Shown: positions 1 through 8,600 of the stretch, piece after piece | How positions within the stretch are numbered: position 1 is the stretch's first letter | Layout: each line of letters begins with the position of its first letter | Assembly (NCBI GenBank): GCA_023667845.1 | Contig: JAMPIU010000081.1 | Location: forward strand, 1 to 34,664 | DNA from: Dehalobacter sp. | Lineage (GTDB): Bacteria; Bacillota; Desulfitobacteriia; Desulfitobacteriales; Syntrophobotulaceae | DNA length: 34,664 nt | Direction of reading: 5' to 3' | The notes under the pieces: model-generated | Seen by the model: the letters and a program-made list of their open reading frames with translations, nothing else | What the model was told of the DNA's origin: nothing | The model's database searches: none | Translations under genes and position numbers: made by a program

Positions 1-518
1 ATCATCACAATGACAATTGCCAGAACCGGTATGGCGACAGCTAGTACCCAAGTAAGGGCCTTATCTTCCCGGTAAGCCAGGATGATTCCGCCGATCGCCA
101 TGATCGGGGCGCTGATCATCAGGCGCATAATCATGATGGTAACCGTCTGGACCTGGTTGATGTCATTTGTCGTCCGGGTAATGAGTGTCGCGGTACCGAT
201 TTTATCAAATTCATGTAAAGAAAAGCTTTCGATTCTCCCAAAAATTTTGCTCCGCAAAACGGTTCCTAACCCTACGGCAGCTTTGGCGGATAAAAAGCTA
301 GCCATGATGGAGAATACAGCGGCTGCTCCGGCGACCAGAAGCATGATTCCTCCTATATGCAAAATCCTCTGCGTATCACCATTCATGACACCGTCATTGA
401 TGATATCTGACATCAGCGTAGGCAGATACAGATCACCGAGCGTTTGAAGAAAAACAAGGATCAATATGCCGTAAATCAGATGCCTAAAAGGTTTTAAATA
501 ACGGTATAATTTCAACAT
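1..518 (-). CDS. ABC exporter, N-terminal transmembrane half (partial)
   Basis: Reading the minus strand from an ATG at 518 gives an open frame that runs off the window start (about 172 residues). It begins MLKLYRYLKPF and continues with hydrophobic helices and the segment LHEFDKIGTATLITRTTNDI, which is characteristic of the first membrane domain of type I (MsbA/BmrA/YfiB-like) ABC exporters. The ATP-binding half would lie outside the window. A ribosome binding site AGAAAGGA lies about 10 bases upstream. The gene starts 64 bases after the marR-type gene on the same strand, so the two are probably co-transcribed and the exporter is the likely target of that repressor. The substrate cannot be read from the sequence. 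Many such pairs export drugs as heterodimers, but that is family knowledge only. Confidence 0.85.
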   Translation of the reverse strand, partial: MLKLYRYLKPFRHLIYGILILVFLQTLGDLYLPTLMSDIINDGVMNGDTQRILHIGGIMLLVAGAAAVFSIMASFLSAKAAVGLGTVLRSKIFGRIESFSLHEFDKIGTATLITRTTNDINQVQTVTIMIMRLMISAPIMAIGGIILAYREDKALTWVLAVAIPVLAIVIVM

Positions 519-581
519 AACCAAAAATCCTTTCTCACTTATAATGTTTAGAGTGTCCTTTGTTTAAGAAGATCAGGTACA

Positions 582-1013
582 TCATTGACCCAGGATCTTC
601 TTTAAAGCAGTCAAACCCTCTAATATTTTTCTCATATCTTCAGGGGTAGCTCTGCTCAGTATTTTCTGCAAGTCTTTCTCGGCTTGGTGATGAAATTCCC
701 GGTGAAAGTCAACATATTTTGGACTCACTTTAACATAGACAATGCGTCTGTCCTGTTCGCTTCTGGTCCGAATGACCAAATCATGCTTTTCCAGACGGTC
801 AATGATACCTGAAATCGTGCTGTTGGAAAGATGCAGTTCGCTGCTTATTTCGGATATCTTCATTTCACCGCGTTTTATCAGGGTGCTCATCACCATGCTT
901 TGCGGCATCGTTAAACCGTTGCATTCAAAACTTTTACGCATTGTTTTCTTCAGAGATCTGCCAATTTCGGAAAAAAGTTGTACAATTTCCACTTCGCTGG
1001 GGTTATTTTGCAT
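582..1013 (-). CDS. MarR-family transcriptional regulator
   Basis: This is a 143-residue protein of normal MarR length. It has the winged-helix core: a recognition-helix region around residues 55-75 (ISEISSELHLSNSTISGIID) followed by the wing RSEQDRRIVYVKVS. The C-terminal helix carries the dimerisation surface. The ATG at 1013 is preceded by AAGGAGG at 1023-1029, nine bases away, which supports this start. The downstream gene on the same strand is an ABC exporter, a classic MarR arrangement in which a small molecule relieves repression of its own efflux. A palindrome at 1052-1081, just upstream, is the likely operator, which would make the gene autoregulated. The ligand is unknown. Confidence 0.9.
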   Translation of the reverse strand: MQNNPSEVEIVQLFSEIGRSLKKTMRKSFECNGLTMPQSMVMSTLIKRGEMKISEISSELHLSNSTISGIIDRLEKHDLVIRTRSEQDRRIVYVKVSPKYVDFHREFHHQAEKDLQKILSRATPEDMRKILEGLTALKKILGQ

Positions 1014-1330
1014 AGAAACAGGCCTCCTTAAACCCGTATAAAAATACTAATATTTCTCATGCAAATGTTTCGCATAGAAATTATTATATTGATCCGGGAA
1101 AACGTTGTCAACTGTATTTTGAGGACTATATTTCGAAGACTATTTTGTCTTATTTTAACGTCCATGGGTTGGGTTAATGCCGAACGAAGATCATTCATGA
1201 GCAAGTGCCTTGTTTATATCATAACCATAATACCGTTATGCAAAATTCTAATCAAGTTTTAATCCTGAATTAAGCGCAGTCTCATCTGACGTTATTACAA
1301 TAGAGCTATAGTTTAGAAATGGAGATGAAA
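1014..1330. other. Intergenic region between divergent genes
   Basis: The stretch holds the leader and probable operator of the minus-strand MarR/exporter pair at its left end (1014-1085) and the upstream region of the DUF4342 gene at its right end. An open frame at 1059-1262 (+) has no ribosome binding site and no recognisable domain, and I regard it as spurious. I see no convincing RNA gene or terminator here. Confidence 0.6.
1052..1081. promoter_or_regulatory. Palindromic operator candidate for the MarR regulator
   Basis: The left arm ATTTCTCATGC (1052-1062) and right arm GCATAGAAAT (1072-1081) are reverse complements apart from one missing base, around a 9-base centre. The element sits about 40-70 bases upstream of the marR-type start codon, where the promoter should be. 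MarR dimers bind such 16-30 bp palindromes. Assignment is by position and symmetry only. Confidence 0.5.
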
Positions 1331-1900
1331 ATGATGAGTATCAGCATGGAACAAATTGATGAGATGAGAAAAAGGACCAACTGCAGTTATCAGGAAGCCA
1401 AAGAATTATTAGAAAAGTATGATGGGGATTTGATTGATGCGATCATTGCCTTTGAAAAAATGCATGGGAATAAATCAAATTCAAATTTCAATCAGAAAAC
1501 CTGTCAAAAAGAACAGAGCTTCGGTAAAAGAGTGAAGGCACTGCTTCAAAAAGGCTGCGTCACAAGGTTTATTATTGAGAAGGATCAGACCGTTATTCTG
1601 AATATACCGATCATTATTCTAATTATGGCCATATTAATCACAATGCCAATCATAGGATTGTATGCCGCAGCTTTGATTCTGCTATACGTAATGGGTTATC
1701 GGATCAGAATCAGAAAGGAAAAGGGGCAGGATGTTGATATCAACGAATTTGTCGACGGTATTGGCAGCAAAGTGAGAACGGCGGCTGATAAAATGAGGGA
1801 AAAGCCGGCAGCAGAACAAGAAAACAGTCCGCAGGCCGGAACCAGCCCTGCGAATGAAGATAAAAAAGAAGACGGCTACAATGAGATTACGATTGGTTAG
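1331..1900 (+). CDS. UBA-like / DUF4342 membrane protein
   Basis: The N-terminal 45 residues (EQIDEMRKRTNCSYQEAKELLEKYDGDLIDAIIAFE) have the helix pattern of a UBA/TS-N type domain, matching the start of DUF4342 proteins. After a basic linker, a hydrophobic stretch around residues 94-125 makes one or two membrane helices. The tail is charged, low-complexity and probably cytoplasmic (AAEQENSPQAGTSPANEDKKE). Several in-frame ATGs cluster at the start (1319, 1325, 1331, 1334). The GGAG at 1321-1324 favours 1331 or 1334. The function of this family is not known. It lies directly upstream of a two-component system, but a separate promoter follows, so co-function is uncertain. Confidence 0.75.
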   Translation: MMSISMEQIDEMRKRTNCSYQEAKELLEKYDGDLIDAIIAFEKMHGNKSNSNFNQKTCQKEQSFGKRVKALLQKGCVTRFIIEKDQTVILNIPIIILIMAILITMPIIGLYAAALILLYVMGYRIRIRKEKGQDVDINEFVDGIGSKVRTAADKMREKPAAEQENSPQAGTSPANEDKKEDGYNEITIG

Positions 1901-1946
1901 TATCAATGAATGGTCAGGGTGCCAGTGGTGAGATAGGAGCTGACGA

Positions 1947-1979
1947 GAAATGAACCTGTGTTGTTTGCAGGTTCATTTC
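1947..1979. repeat. 12-bp perfect inverted repeat with 9-base loop
   Basis: GAAATGAACCTG (1947-1958) and CAGGTTCATTTC (1968-1979) are exact reverse complements. There is no T-tract after it, so it is not a normal intrinsic terminator. The -35 box of the following promoter lies in the loop, so an operator role is possible. Confidence 0.75.
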
Positions 1980-1989
1980 CGATTATAAT
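1961..1989 (+). promoter_or_regulatory. SigA-type promoter of the response regulator/kinase operon
   Basis: TTGTTT (1961-1966), a 17-base spacer and a perfect TATAAT (1984-1989) lie about 40 bases upstream of the response regulator start. The -35 element overlaps the loop and right arm of the inverted repeat at 1947-1979. Confidence 0.7.
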
Positions 1990-2028
1990 GGAGTCGTCGC
2001 AATACTTTGATTGAGGGCGGAGGAAAGG

Positions 2029-2718
2029 ATGAAAACCAGAATTCTGGTCATTGAAGATGAAGTGAAAATAGCCAGGTTCCTGGAGCTGGAGCTTACTCAT
2101 GAAGGTTATGAGGTAGAGCTTGCTCACGATGGAAGAGAAGGCTATGAAAAAGCAGTCTTGGGAAAAGCAGATTTGATCATTCTGGACCTGATGCTCCCCG
2201 GTCTCAGCGGTGTTGAAATCTGCCGGAGGGTAAGGCGTGAATCGGACATCCCGATTATCATACTGACTGCCAAAGATGATGTTTCCGATAAAGTAATGGG
2301 ACTTGACAGCGGGGCGGACGACTATATGACCAAGTCATTTGCTATAGAAGAGCTGCTGGCGAGGGTCAGAGTGATCTTGAAGCGTAGAGGAAAAAAGGAA
2401 GATCAGAATAATAAGATCACGGCTGGGCCGTTGATTTTGTATAAGGATGAATATCGGGTTACCTATCAGGGGGTAGACATATCCCTCTCCAAGAAAGAAT
2501 TTGAGCTTCTGAAATATTTGATGGAGAATAAAGGCATTGTATTGTCGCGCGAAAAAATTCTCGATCATGTCTGGGGATATGACTACTATGGAGACACCAA
2601 TGTTACCGATGTCTATATCAAGTACCTGCGCAATAAAATCGACCAGAAATATGGTATCGTACTCATTCACACCGTAAGAGGGGTCGGGTATCTGTTTAAA
2701 TATGAAGACGAAAAATAA
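2029..2718 (+). CDS. OmpR/PhoB-family response regulator
   Basis: This 229-residue protein has an N-terminal receiver domain (about 1-115) with acidic residues in ILVIEDE, the phosphoacceptor Asp in LIILDLMLPG, and the switch-region Lys in DDYMTKSF. The usual proline after that Lys is Ser. A C-terminal winged-helix domain (about 130-227) ends with the typical RTVRGVGYLF-like segment (HTVRGVGYLFKYE). The start was chosen at ATG 2029 because GGAGG lies 6-10 bases upstream. An upstream TTG at 2011 in the same frame would place that ribosome binding site inside the gene. The gene overlaps the following kinase by 17 bases. The regulon is unknown. Confidence 0.93.
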   Translation: MKTRILVIEDEVKIARFLELELTHEGYEVELAHDGREGYEKAVLGKADLIILDLMLPGLSGVEICRRVRRESDIPIIILTAKDDVSDKVMGLDSGADDYMTKSFAIEELLARVRVILKRRGKKEDQNNKITAGPLILYKDEYRVTYQGVDISLSKKEFELLKYLMENKGIVLSREKILDHVWGYDYYGDTNVTDVYIKYLRNKIDQKYGIVLIHTVRGVGYLFKYEDEK

Positions 2719-4126
2719 ATCGAATAAGAACATGTTCAAAAATATCTTCAAGGTTATCTTTTTTCCGGTTTATCTTTTCAGGCTTCTTTATGCATTTATC
2801 CGGGAAAAGATCGCTTATTCAATTCGCTTAAAACTTTCCTTGAGGTATACAGGCATACTTTTGCGGACAGTGCTGGGAGCCGGTCTTATCGTTATCCTGG
2901 TTTATGGCGGATTTAGAATCCAGGAAACGGTTAAGCAGGACTATTTGGAGATCCAGAAGATGCTCAGCACGGACAGCAGCGGTTTTTCAGAACTGGAAAC
3001 CTATTGCCGGGAGCATCAGATCCCGCTTCGTATCGATGAATCCAATCAGCAGACGCTTATGGCTACGGACCAAAATTTGAGGGAATATGGTTCTGAGTAC
3101 TGGCTGGGCTTGGCCAAGGATCAAGGGAACATCTACGTATCTGTAAACAGGGATTTTGAAATAGCCGGAACTAGCGGCAGGATGATTATCTTTTCCAACA
3201 TTCAGGATGAGATTACGGATATTTTGTTCATCGCCAGGATTATGCTCTTTGTCTTTGTACCGTTCTTGTTCCTGGCTCTGATTGCGATTGCCGTATCAGG
3301 GAAAGGAATTTTTGAACCCATACGTGAAATGACCCGGACGGTAAAGGTAATTTCCGAGCAGAATTTAAATTTAAGACTCAATGTAAGCGGGTCAAAAAAT
3401 GAACTGAAGGAACTGGCGCTTACCTTTAATGAAATGATGAACAGATTAGAGGACCAATATAATAGGCAGAAACAGTTTGTATCCGATGCTTCGCATGAGC
3501 TAAGAACACCGATTGCCGTGATACAGGGCTATGCGGTCATGCTGGACCGCTGGGGGAAAAACGATCAGGCAGTTCTGCAGGAATCCATAACGGCTATCAA
3601 AAATGAAGCCGGGAATATGCAGGAGCTGATTGACAAACTGTTGTTTCTTGCCAGGCATGACAACAGTACGCTCGCCTATCAAAAGGAAGAGTTCAGCCTC
3701 ACGGAAATGCTCCAGGAAGTCATCAGAGAGACCCAGATCATTGATTCCGGGCATCAAATCAATGATGAGCTCAATCAGGAGATTTCTATGTTTGGCGATC
3801 GAAACCTAATGAAACAGGCCTGTCGCATCTTTATGGACAATGCGATGAAATATACGCCGACTGGCGGACAGATCACGGTTTGCCTTAGCAAAGAAGGGGA
3901 GTCCATTGCGATAAGTATTAAGGATACCGGCGCAGGTATGACAAATGAAGAGTTGAAGCACATCTTTGACCGTTTCTACCGCTCCGACCAGTCCAGAACG
4001 AAGGAGCGGGGCGGTTATGGTCTGGGACTCGCGATTGCCAAGATCATTATCCTGGGCCACAATGGTAGAATTACAGTCCGAAGCAAAGTTGGAGAAGGCT
4101 CTGAATTTATTATCCTGCTCTCCTAG
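2702..4126 (+). CDS. Membrane sensor histidine kinase with HAMP domain
   Basis: This 474-residue kinase has two membrane helices (about residues 53-73 and 175-200) that flank an extracytoplasmic domain of about 100 residues. A HAMP linker follows (FEPIREMTRTVKVISEQNLNLRL). The HisKA H-box is SDASHELRTPIAVIQGY, with phospho-His at about residue 265. The HATPase domain shows an N-box (DNAMKYTP), a G1 box (IKDTGAGMT) and a G2 box (GYGLGLAIAK). It overlaps the response regulator, so translation is probably coupled and the two form a cognate pair. A basic N-terminal extension of about 45 residues precedes the first helix. The signal is unknown. The architecture resembles ArlS/CssS/YkoH-type kinases without allowing a specific name. 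Confidence 0.93.
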   Translation: MKTKNKSNKNMFKNIFKVIFFPVYLFRLLYAFIREKIAYSIRLKLSLRYTGILLRTVLGAGLIVILVYGGFRIQETVKQDYLEIQKMLSTDSSGFSELETYCREHQIPLRIDESNQQTLMATDQNLREYGSEYWLGLAKDQGNIYVSVNRDFEIAGTSGRMIIFSNIQDEITDILFIARIMLFVFVPFLFLALIAIAVSGKGIFEPIREMTRTVKVISEQNLNLRLNVSGSKNELKELALTFNEMMNRLEDQYNRQKQFVSDASHELRTPIAVIQGYAVMLDRWGKNDQAVLQESITAIKNEAGNMQELIDKLLFLARHDNSTLAYQKEEFSLTEMLQEVIRETQIIDSGHQINDELNQEISMFGDRNLMKQACRIFMDNAMKYTPTGGQITVCLSKEGESIAISIKDTGAGMTNEELKHIFDRFYRSDQSRTKERGGYGLGLAIAKIIILGHNGRITVRSKVGEGSEFIILLS

Positions 4127-4160
4127 CACAACAACTACGTGATTTACAATAGTACGAACG

Positions 4161-4207
4161 GGGAGATATAACGCGGGAGATATAGGCGAGATATAGGGGA
4201 AGACATA
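4161..4207. repeat. Imperfect short tandem repeat (GGGAGATATA units)
   Basis: GGGAGATATA occurs at 4161-4170 and 4175-4184, followed by GAGATATA at 4188-4195 and GAAGACATA at 4199-4207, roughly every 11-14 bases. The region lies between the kinase and the tiny membrane proteins. A weak AAGAC/GTCTT hairpin followed by TTTTCTTTTTT comes right after it and may terminate the kinase transcript. Confidence 0.5.
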
Positions 4208-4342
4208 GGTCTTTTCTTTTTTGTTATACATAAAGTAATTAATAGAAATATTGGAAAATAAAGGTTGCAATTTGCTTGGCTTCTGAATAAGATATCTCGA
4301 AATCAGTTCTTAAGAAGTTAAGATACGAGGAGGGGGAAAAAT

Positions 4343-4447
4343 ATGTACGGTTCTTATGGTTATGGCCGCGGCTGCGGAATGGGTGCCGGAGTTGGCATAA
4401 TCGCTATTGCAGTACTGATCCTGATTGCTCTGGGCGTCATCTTCTAA
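4343..4447 (+). CDS. Tiny glycine-rich single-pass membrane protein (YjcZ-like), 34 aa
   Basis: A 34-codon frame starts at ATG 4343 and ends in TAA at 4445-4447. It is preceded by a very strong ribosome binding site (GAGGAGGGGG, 4327-4336). The peptide begins MYGSYGYGRGCGMGAG and continues as a single hydrophobic helix ending LIALGVIF. This Gly/Tyr/Cys-rich head plus one helix is the layout of the Bacillus YjcZ/tiny transmembrane family, several members of which are linked to sporulation. A similar peptide follows at 4504, and the two probably form an operon. It was missed by ordinary length cutoffs. The role is unknown; the family match rests on pattern, not alignment. Confidence 0.8.
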   Translation: MYGSYGYGRGCGMGAGVGIIAIAVLILIALGVIF

Positions 4448-4503
4448 ATTGAATTTTGGCATGCAGCGTTCATCAGATATTCTTTGACCAGGAGGTGAAA
4501 AAC

Positions 4504-4620
4504 ATGGCAGTTGGAGCAGGTACTTTTGGCGGAACATTCGGCGGCGGCGGTTGCCTCTGCGGCATCGCGATCGTAGTGGTTATCATTCTCCTCTTAATTG
4601 CAATGGGGATCGTTTTCTAA
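4504..4620 (+). CDS. Tiny glycine-rich single-pass membrane protein (YjcZ-like), 38 aa
   Basis: A 38-codon frame starts at ATG 4504 and ends in TAA at 4618-4620. AGGAGGTGAAAAAC directly upstream is a near-perfect ribosome binding site. The peptide has a Gly-rich head (GTFGGTFGGGGCLCG, containing CxC) and a single hydrophobic helix ending LLLIAMGIVF. It resembles the neighbour at 4343 in layout and in the G-[VI]-[IV]-F end, which suggests an old duplication. The head cysteines differ in position between the two. The role is unknown. Confidence 0.8.
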   Translation: MAVGAGTFGGTFGGGGCLCGIAIVVVIILLLIAMGIVF

Positions 4621-4685
4621 ATGATCTGAATAACATTTTTCTTATTCAATAAGATGGTTGGGTAATCAACGATTCTTCGATAGAG

Positions 4686-4725
4686 AGAAAGACAGTATGA
4701 GCCATAAGCGCCACGCTGTCTTTCT
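4686..4725 (+). terminator. Hairpin, probable terminator of the tiny-protein operon
   Basis: AGAAAGACAG (4686-4695) pairs perfectly with CTGTCTTTCT (4716-4725) around a 20-base loop. There is no clean U-tract after it, so efficiency is uncertain. Position after the two small genes and before the next operon supports the call. Confidence 0.45.
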
Positions 4726-4770
4726 GACCTTCTGCAGCAACTTCAAGGAAAATGTAAAAAATGCCTAATA

Positions 4771-4780
4771 TTGTCGAAAT
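4771..4780 (+). promoter_or_regulatory. Spo0A-box-like site
   Basis: TTGTCGAAAT contains the TGTCGAA core of the Spo0A box, about 165 bases upstream of the phosphopantetheinyl transferase start. About four such heptamers are expected by chance in a window of this size, so this is only a candidate. Confidence 0.25.
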
Positions 4781-4944
4781 AAATTGCTTATCACATTTTC
4801 AAATGTTAGAATATGACTCAGGGGGTCCTATTTTTTGATTTACAGGTTTTTAGAAAGTTTACTACCTAATTATATGGCTTAAAAATTACACGTAATAGGG
4901 ATTTTGTTAAAGGAATTTCCGGAAAAATAAAGAATTAATGTTCC

Positions 4945-5610
4945 ATGATTAACCTATTTGGTTGTAATTTAGCATGTATTTGCGAAAATGAGATTAATGC
5001 CTATACGCAATTGATCTCGGGAAAAAGAAAAAGCAGTTTGGCCAGGTTGAAGTACATAGATGATGTAAAAAGATCTTTACTGGGAGAACTGCTCGTTCGC
5101 AAGATTGTCAGGGAAAATTATTTTCGAGGAAATGCTGAAATTTCTTTTGGTGTAAACGATTATGGCAAGCCTTATGTTAAAGACCTGGATGCATTTCATT
5201 TCAGTGTTGCCCATTCCGGAGAATGGGTTCTTTGTGCGACAAGCAGCCAAGAAGTAGGCGTTGATCTCGAACAAATCAGACCGGTTGACCCAGAGATCGC
5301 CAGGCAGCATTTTACCGAACAAGAGAACAGTTTCTTAACGGGACTTAGCCTGGACAGGAAAACAGAATACTTTTTTAAACTTTGGACGCTTAAAGAAAGC
5401 TATTTTAAAGCAAAAGGTACAGGCCTTGCGGGTAATCTTAAAGAAGCTGATTTTTCCAGCATGGCCGGAGCCAGTTTTTCTTATCCGAATGAAGGGCTGT
5501 ACTTTCATATTTACCCATTTGATCCGGGTTACGCTGTGGCAGCATGCGGCTGCGAAAAAGAATTCAGTCCCAAGGTTCATGTAGTAAACATCCGATATTC
5601 AGACTTCTGA
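4945..5610 (+). CDS. 4'-phosphopantetheinyl transferase, Sfp type
   Basis: The protein is 221 residues long, normal for the Sfp class. Motifs in order are GKPYV (about 73), FSVAHSGEWVLCA (about 85), the Mg-binding GVDLEQIR (about 105) and the second metal/CoA motif LWTLKESYFKAKGTGL (about 147-162). It transfers phosphopantetheine from CoA onto a carrier-protein serine. The next gene is an NRPS with one carrier domain, its obvious substrate. The gap to that gene is 82 bases with no terminator, so they are likely one transcript. The ATG at 4945 lacks a strong ribosome binding site, but the homologous region begins at once (MINLFGC), so the start is reasonable. Confidence 0.93.
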   Translation: MINLFGCNLACICENEINAYTQLISGKRKSSLARLKYIDDVKRSLLGELLVRKIVRENYFRGNAEISFGVNDYGKPYVKDLDAFHFSVAHSGEWVLCATSSQEVGVDLEQIRPVDPEIARQHFTEQENSFLTGLSLDRKTEYFFKLWTLKESYFKAKGTGLAGNLKEADFSSMAGASFSYPNEGLYFHIYPFDPGYAVAACGCEKEFSPKVHVVNIRYSDF

Positions 5611-5692
5611 GCTTCTCTGAATACACGTACCATGGTCGATCAAGCCGACAGGGTATGGGAAAATTTGCAGATTTATGGAGGGCCGCTGTTTT

Positions 5693-8600
5693 ATGGTCGA
5701 GTATTATCCGTTATCAATCCCGCAGAGGGGTATTTGGTATTTAGAGAAACTCCATCCAGGCACCAGCATTGGCAATATTGCTTCAACCCTGAAGATTAAA
5801 GACAGCATAGATTTCCAGCTTCTCGAAAAGGCCATCAACCTTGTAATCGAGAAAAATGAAGCGCTCAGGCTCAGGTTTAGGGAAAAGGACGGACAGGTAT
5901 TCCAATATGTTGCCGAATTTGCATATGCGAAAATAGATTTCTTTGATTTCAGCGAGGGCGGCCTCAAACGGCTGTATGCCTGGGATCAGGAGGAAACCAA
6001 AAAACCATTTACCATTAACGACAGCCCCCTGGTTTATTTTTCTATCATTAAAATCAGCGAAAAAGAGAATGTGATATACTGCAAAATCCACCATCTGATT
6101 TCTGATGGGTGGACTGTTGTTTATATAGGCAATAAAATTATGGAGAATTACAATATGCTGGAAGAAGGTGTTTCCTCTGAACAGGAAAAGGATCCTTCTT
6201 ATTTAGAATATGTCCATAGTGAGCTTGAATATCTGCATTCTCCCAAGTATATCAAAGATAAGGAATACTGGGAAAATGTTTTTACGGATACCCCGGAGAT
6301 GACCACGCTGAAAAGCAAAGCAGCCAAGATGAACCATACCGAAGCAGTCAGAAAAACGTTTAAAATTCCCAATAAATTATCCAGAAAAATTTCCCAATAC
6401 TGCCTGGAAAATAAAACATCGGTTTTTACCCTTTATATTTCCGCGCTCTGTATCTATATCAACAGAATATCCAATAAAGAAGATATTGTACTTGGAGTAC
6501 CTGTTCTGAACCGCGCCAATGCCCGGGAAAAGAAGACAGTTGGTATGTTTATCAGCACAATACCGCTAAGGATTAATATCGATAACGATACGAATTTCCA
6601 GGATTTCTGCCATAAGCTGACCAGAAATTGGATGGAAATTCTGCGCCATCAAAAATATCCGTATGATGAAATTCTGAAACATGTCAGAAAACATAACAGA
6701 AGTATCGAAAAATTATATGAGATTGCCGTATCTTACCAAAATGCCAAATTTGTCAAGAACAGTGATATTAATAGCTGTGAGGGCAGATGGCATTTTTGCG
6801 GTCACCAGACAGAAGCGCTTTACATTCATATCAACGAGCGGGAAGACGACGGCAATATCATTATTGATTATGATTATCTGACGGATATCTTCTATAGTAA
6901 GGAAATTGAATTTATTCATGAGCATGTGCTGAGGATTCTTTGGCATGCACTGGACAATTCCGTGAAAAAGATCTCCGGACTAGAGATGATTTCGGAGAAG
7001 GAAAAGCAGAGAATCCTGTATGAGTTCAATGACACCGGATTACTCTTCCCTCACAATAAAACGGTTGCCCAATTGTTTGAAGAACAAGCAGAAAGAACGC
7101 CGAGTAAAACGGCACTGATTTTTGAGGAGAGCAGTATTTCCTACTATGAGCTGAATCAAAAGGCGAACCGGCTTGCTAGAGTGCTCAGGGACAAGGGCGT
7201 CGGGCCTAATACATTTGTAGGAATCTTTGTTCCGCGTTCTCTGGAGATGATGATAGCGATCCTGGCAGTACTGAAAGCAGGCGGTGCTTACCTTCCCATT
7301 GATCCGGACTATCCGTCCCAGCGAATTGATTATATGCTCGAGGATAGCCATACTGCTATTCTGTTGACCTGTCAGAAACTCATGAAAGAAATCCGTTTCA
7401 ATGGGGAAATTATCGACGTTTTTAGTAACAATGAACAACGGACCGGATTAGCTAACCTGCCGAAAGTCAATACACCACAGGATATTGCCTATCTGATTTA
7501 TACATCTGGTTCGACTGGAAAGCCTAAGGGTGTCATGGTTCAGCATTCAGCCGTCGTGAATCTGATTTCGGGAATAACAGCAAAGATTGACTTTTCTCCC
7601 GAGAAGGTCATGTTGTCGGTCACAACGATTTCGTTTGATATCTTTGTTGCGGAATCTTTACTGCCTCTCAGCAGAGGGCTTACAGTCATAATTGCAAACG
7701 AAAAGCAGCAGATTATTCCGGAAGAACTTAATAAGGTAATATATGATCATGATATTAATATATTTCAGGCTACACCTTCGAGGATTCAGCTGCTGCTGAG
7801 CAGCGATCTGGATCTTACAGGGATCAGAAATCTTACTGATATTTTAGTAACTGGGGAAGCAATGTCTGCTGCTGTATTAAACGATTTAAAAAGAGTCGTA
7901 TCGTCCTCGGCAAAAATATATGATTTATATGGGCCGACTGAAACGACGATTTGGTCGACTATGGCCGATGTTACTTATGAAAGGAAGCCCCATATCGGTA
8001 AACCTATTGCTAACACGCAAGTTTATATCCTTGACCAACATATGAATTTACTGCCAATTGGAATTCCAGGAGATTTGTTTATCGGTGGAACGGGTGTCTC
8101 GAAAGGCTATTTTAGAAAAGACGATGTAACCGCTGAACGCTTTATTGCCAATCCTTTTCTTCCCGGAGAAAGACTTTATAAAACAGGGGACCTTGCCAGG
8201 TGGTACCCGGAAGGGGATATTGAATATCTAGGGAGGACTGATTATCAAATAAAAATCAGAGGATACCGAATCGAGCTTGGTGAAATTGAAGACAAACTTC
8301 TTCAACATCCTCATATTAGGGAGGCAGTTGCAGTTGTCAAAGAAAATTTAAATAATAGTAAAGTAATATGTGCTTATATTATTGCAGATACAGAAATAGG
8401 CAGTACAGAGCTAAAGGCCTATTTAGCACAGTATCTGCCTGACTATATGATCCCGAGTTATATTATCTCGGTTGATTTTATCCCTAAAACCCCGAATAAT
8501 AAGATTGACAGGAATTCACTGCCTGAGTATGAAGAAAATGCAGCAAAACCTGTTTCGCCAAGAAACACAATAGAAAGGACAATTGCGAAAGTCTGGTGCT

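Larger units (their letters stand above)
4621..4944. other. Intergenic region upstream of the NRPS operon
   Basis: It holds a hairpin at 4686-4725 that probably closes the tiny-protein operon, a Spo0A-box-like heptamer at 4772-4778, and a long AT-rich leader before the phosphopantetheinyl transferase. I could not find a convincing SigA promoter with correct spacing, although one should exist here. Confidence 0.5.

Noticed and set aside
1059..1262. 67-residue open frame between marR and the DUF4342 gene
   Set aside because: No ribosome binding site or domain, and it overlaps the MarR operator region.
5675..5692. NRPS start at ATG 5675
   Set aside because: The ribosome binding site GGAGGG lies just after this ATG and is properly placed for ATG 5693, where homologous sequence begins.
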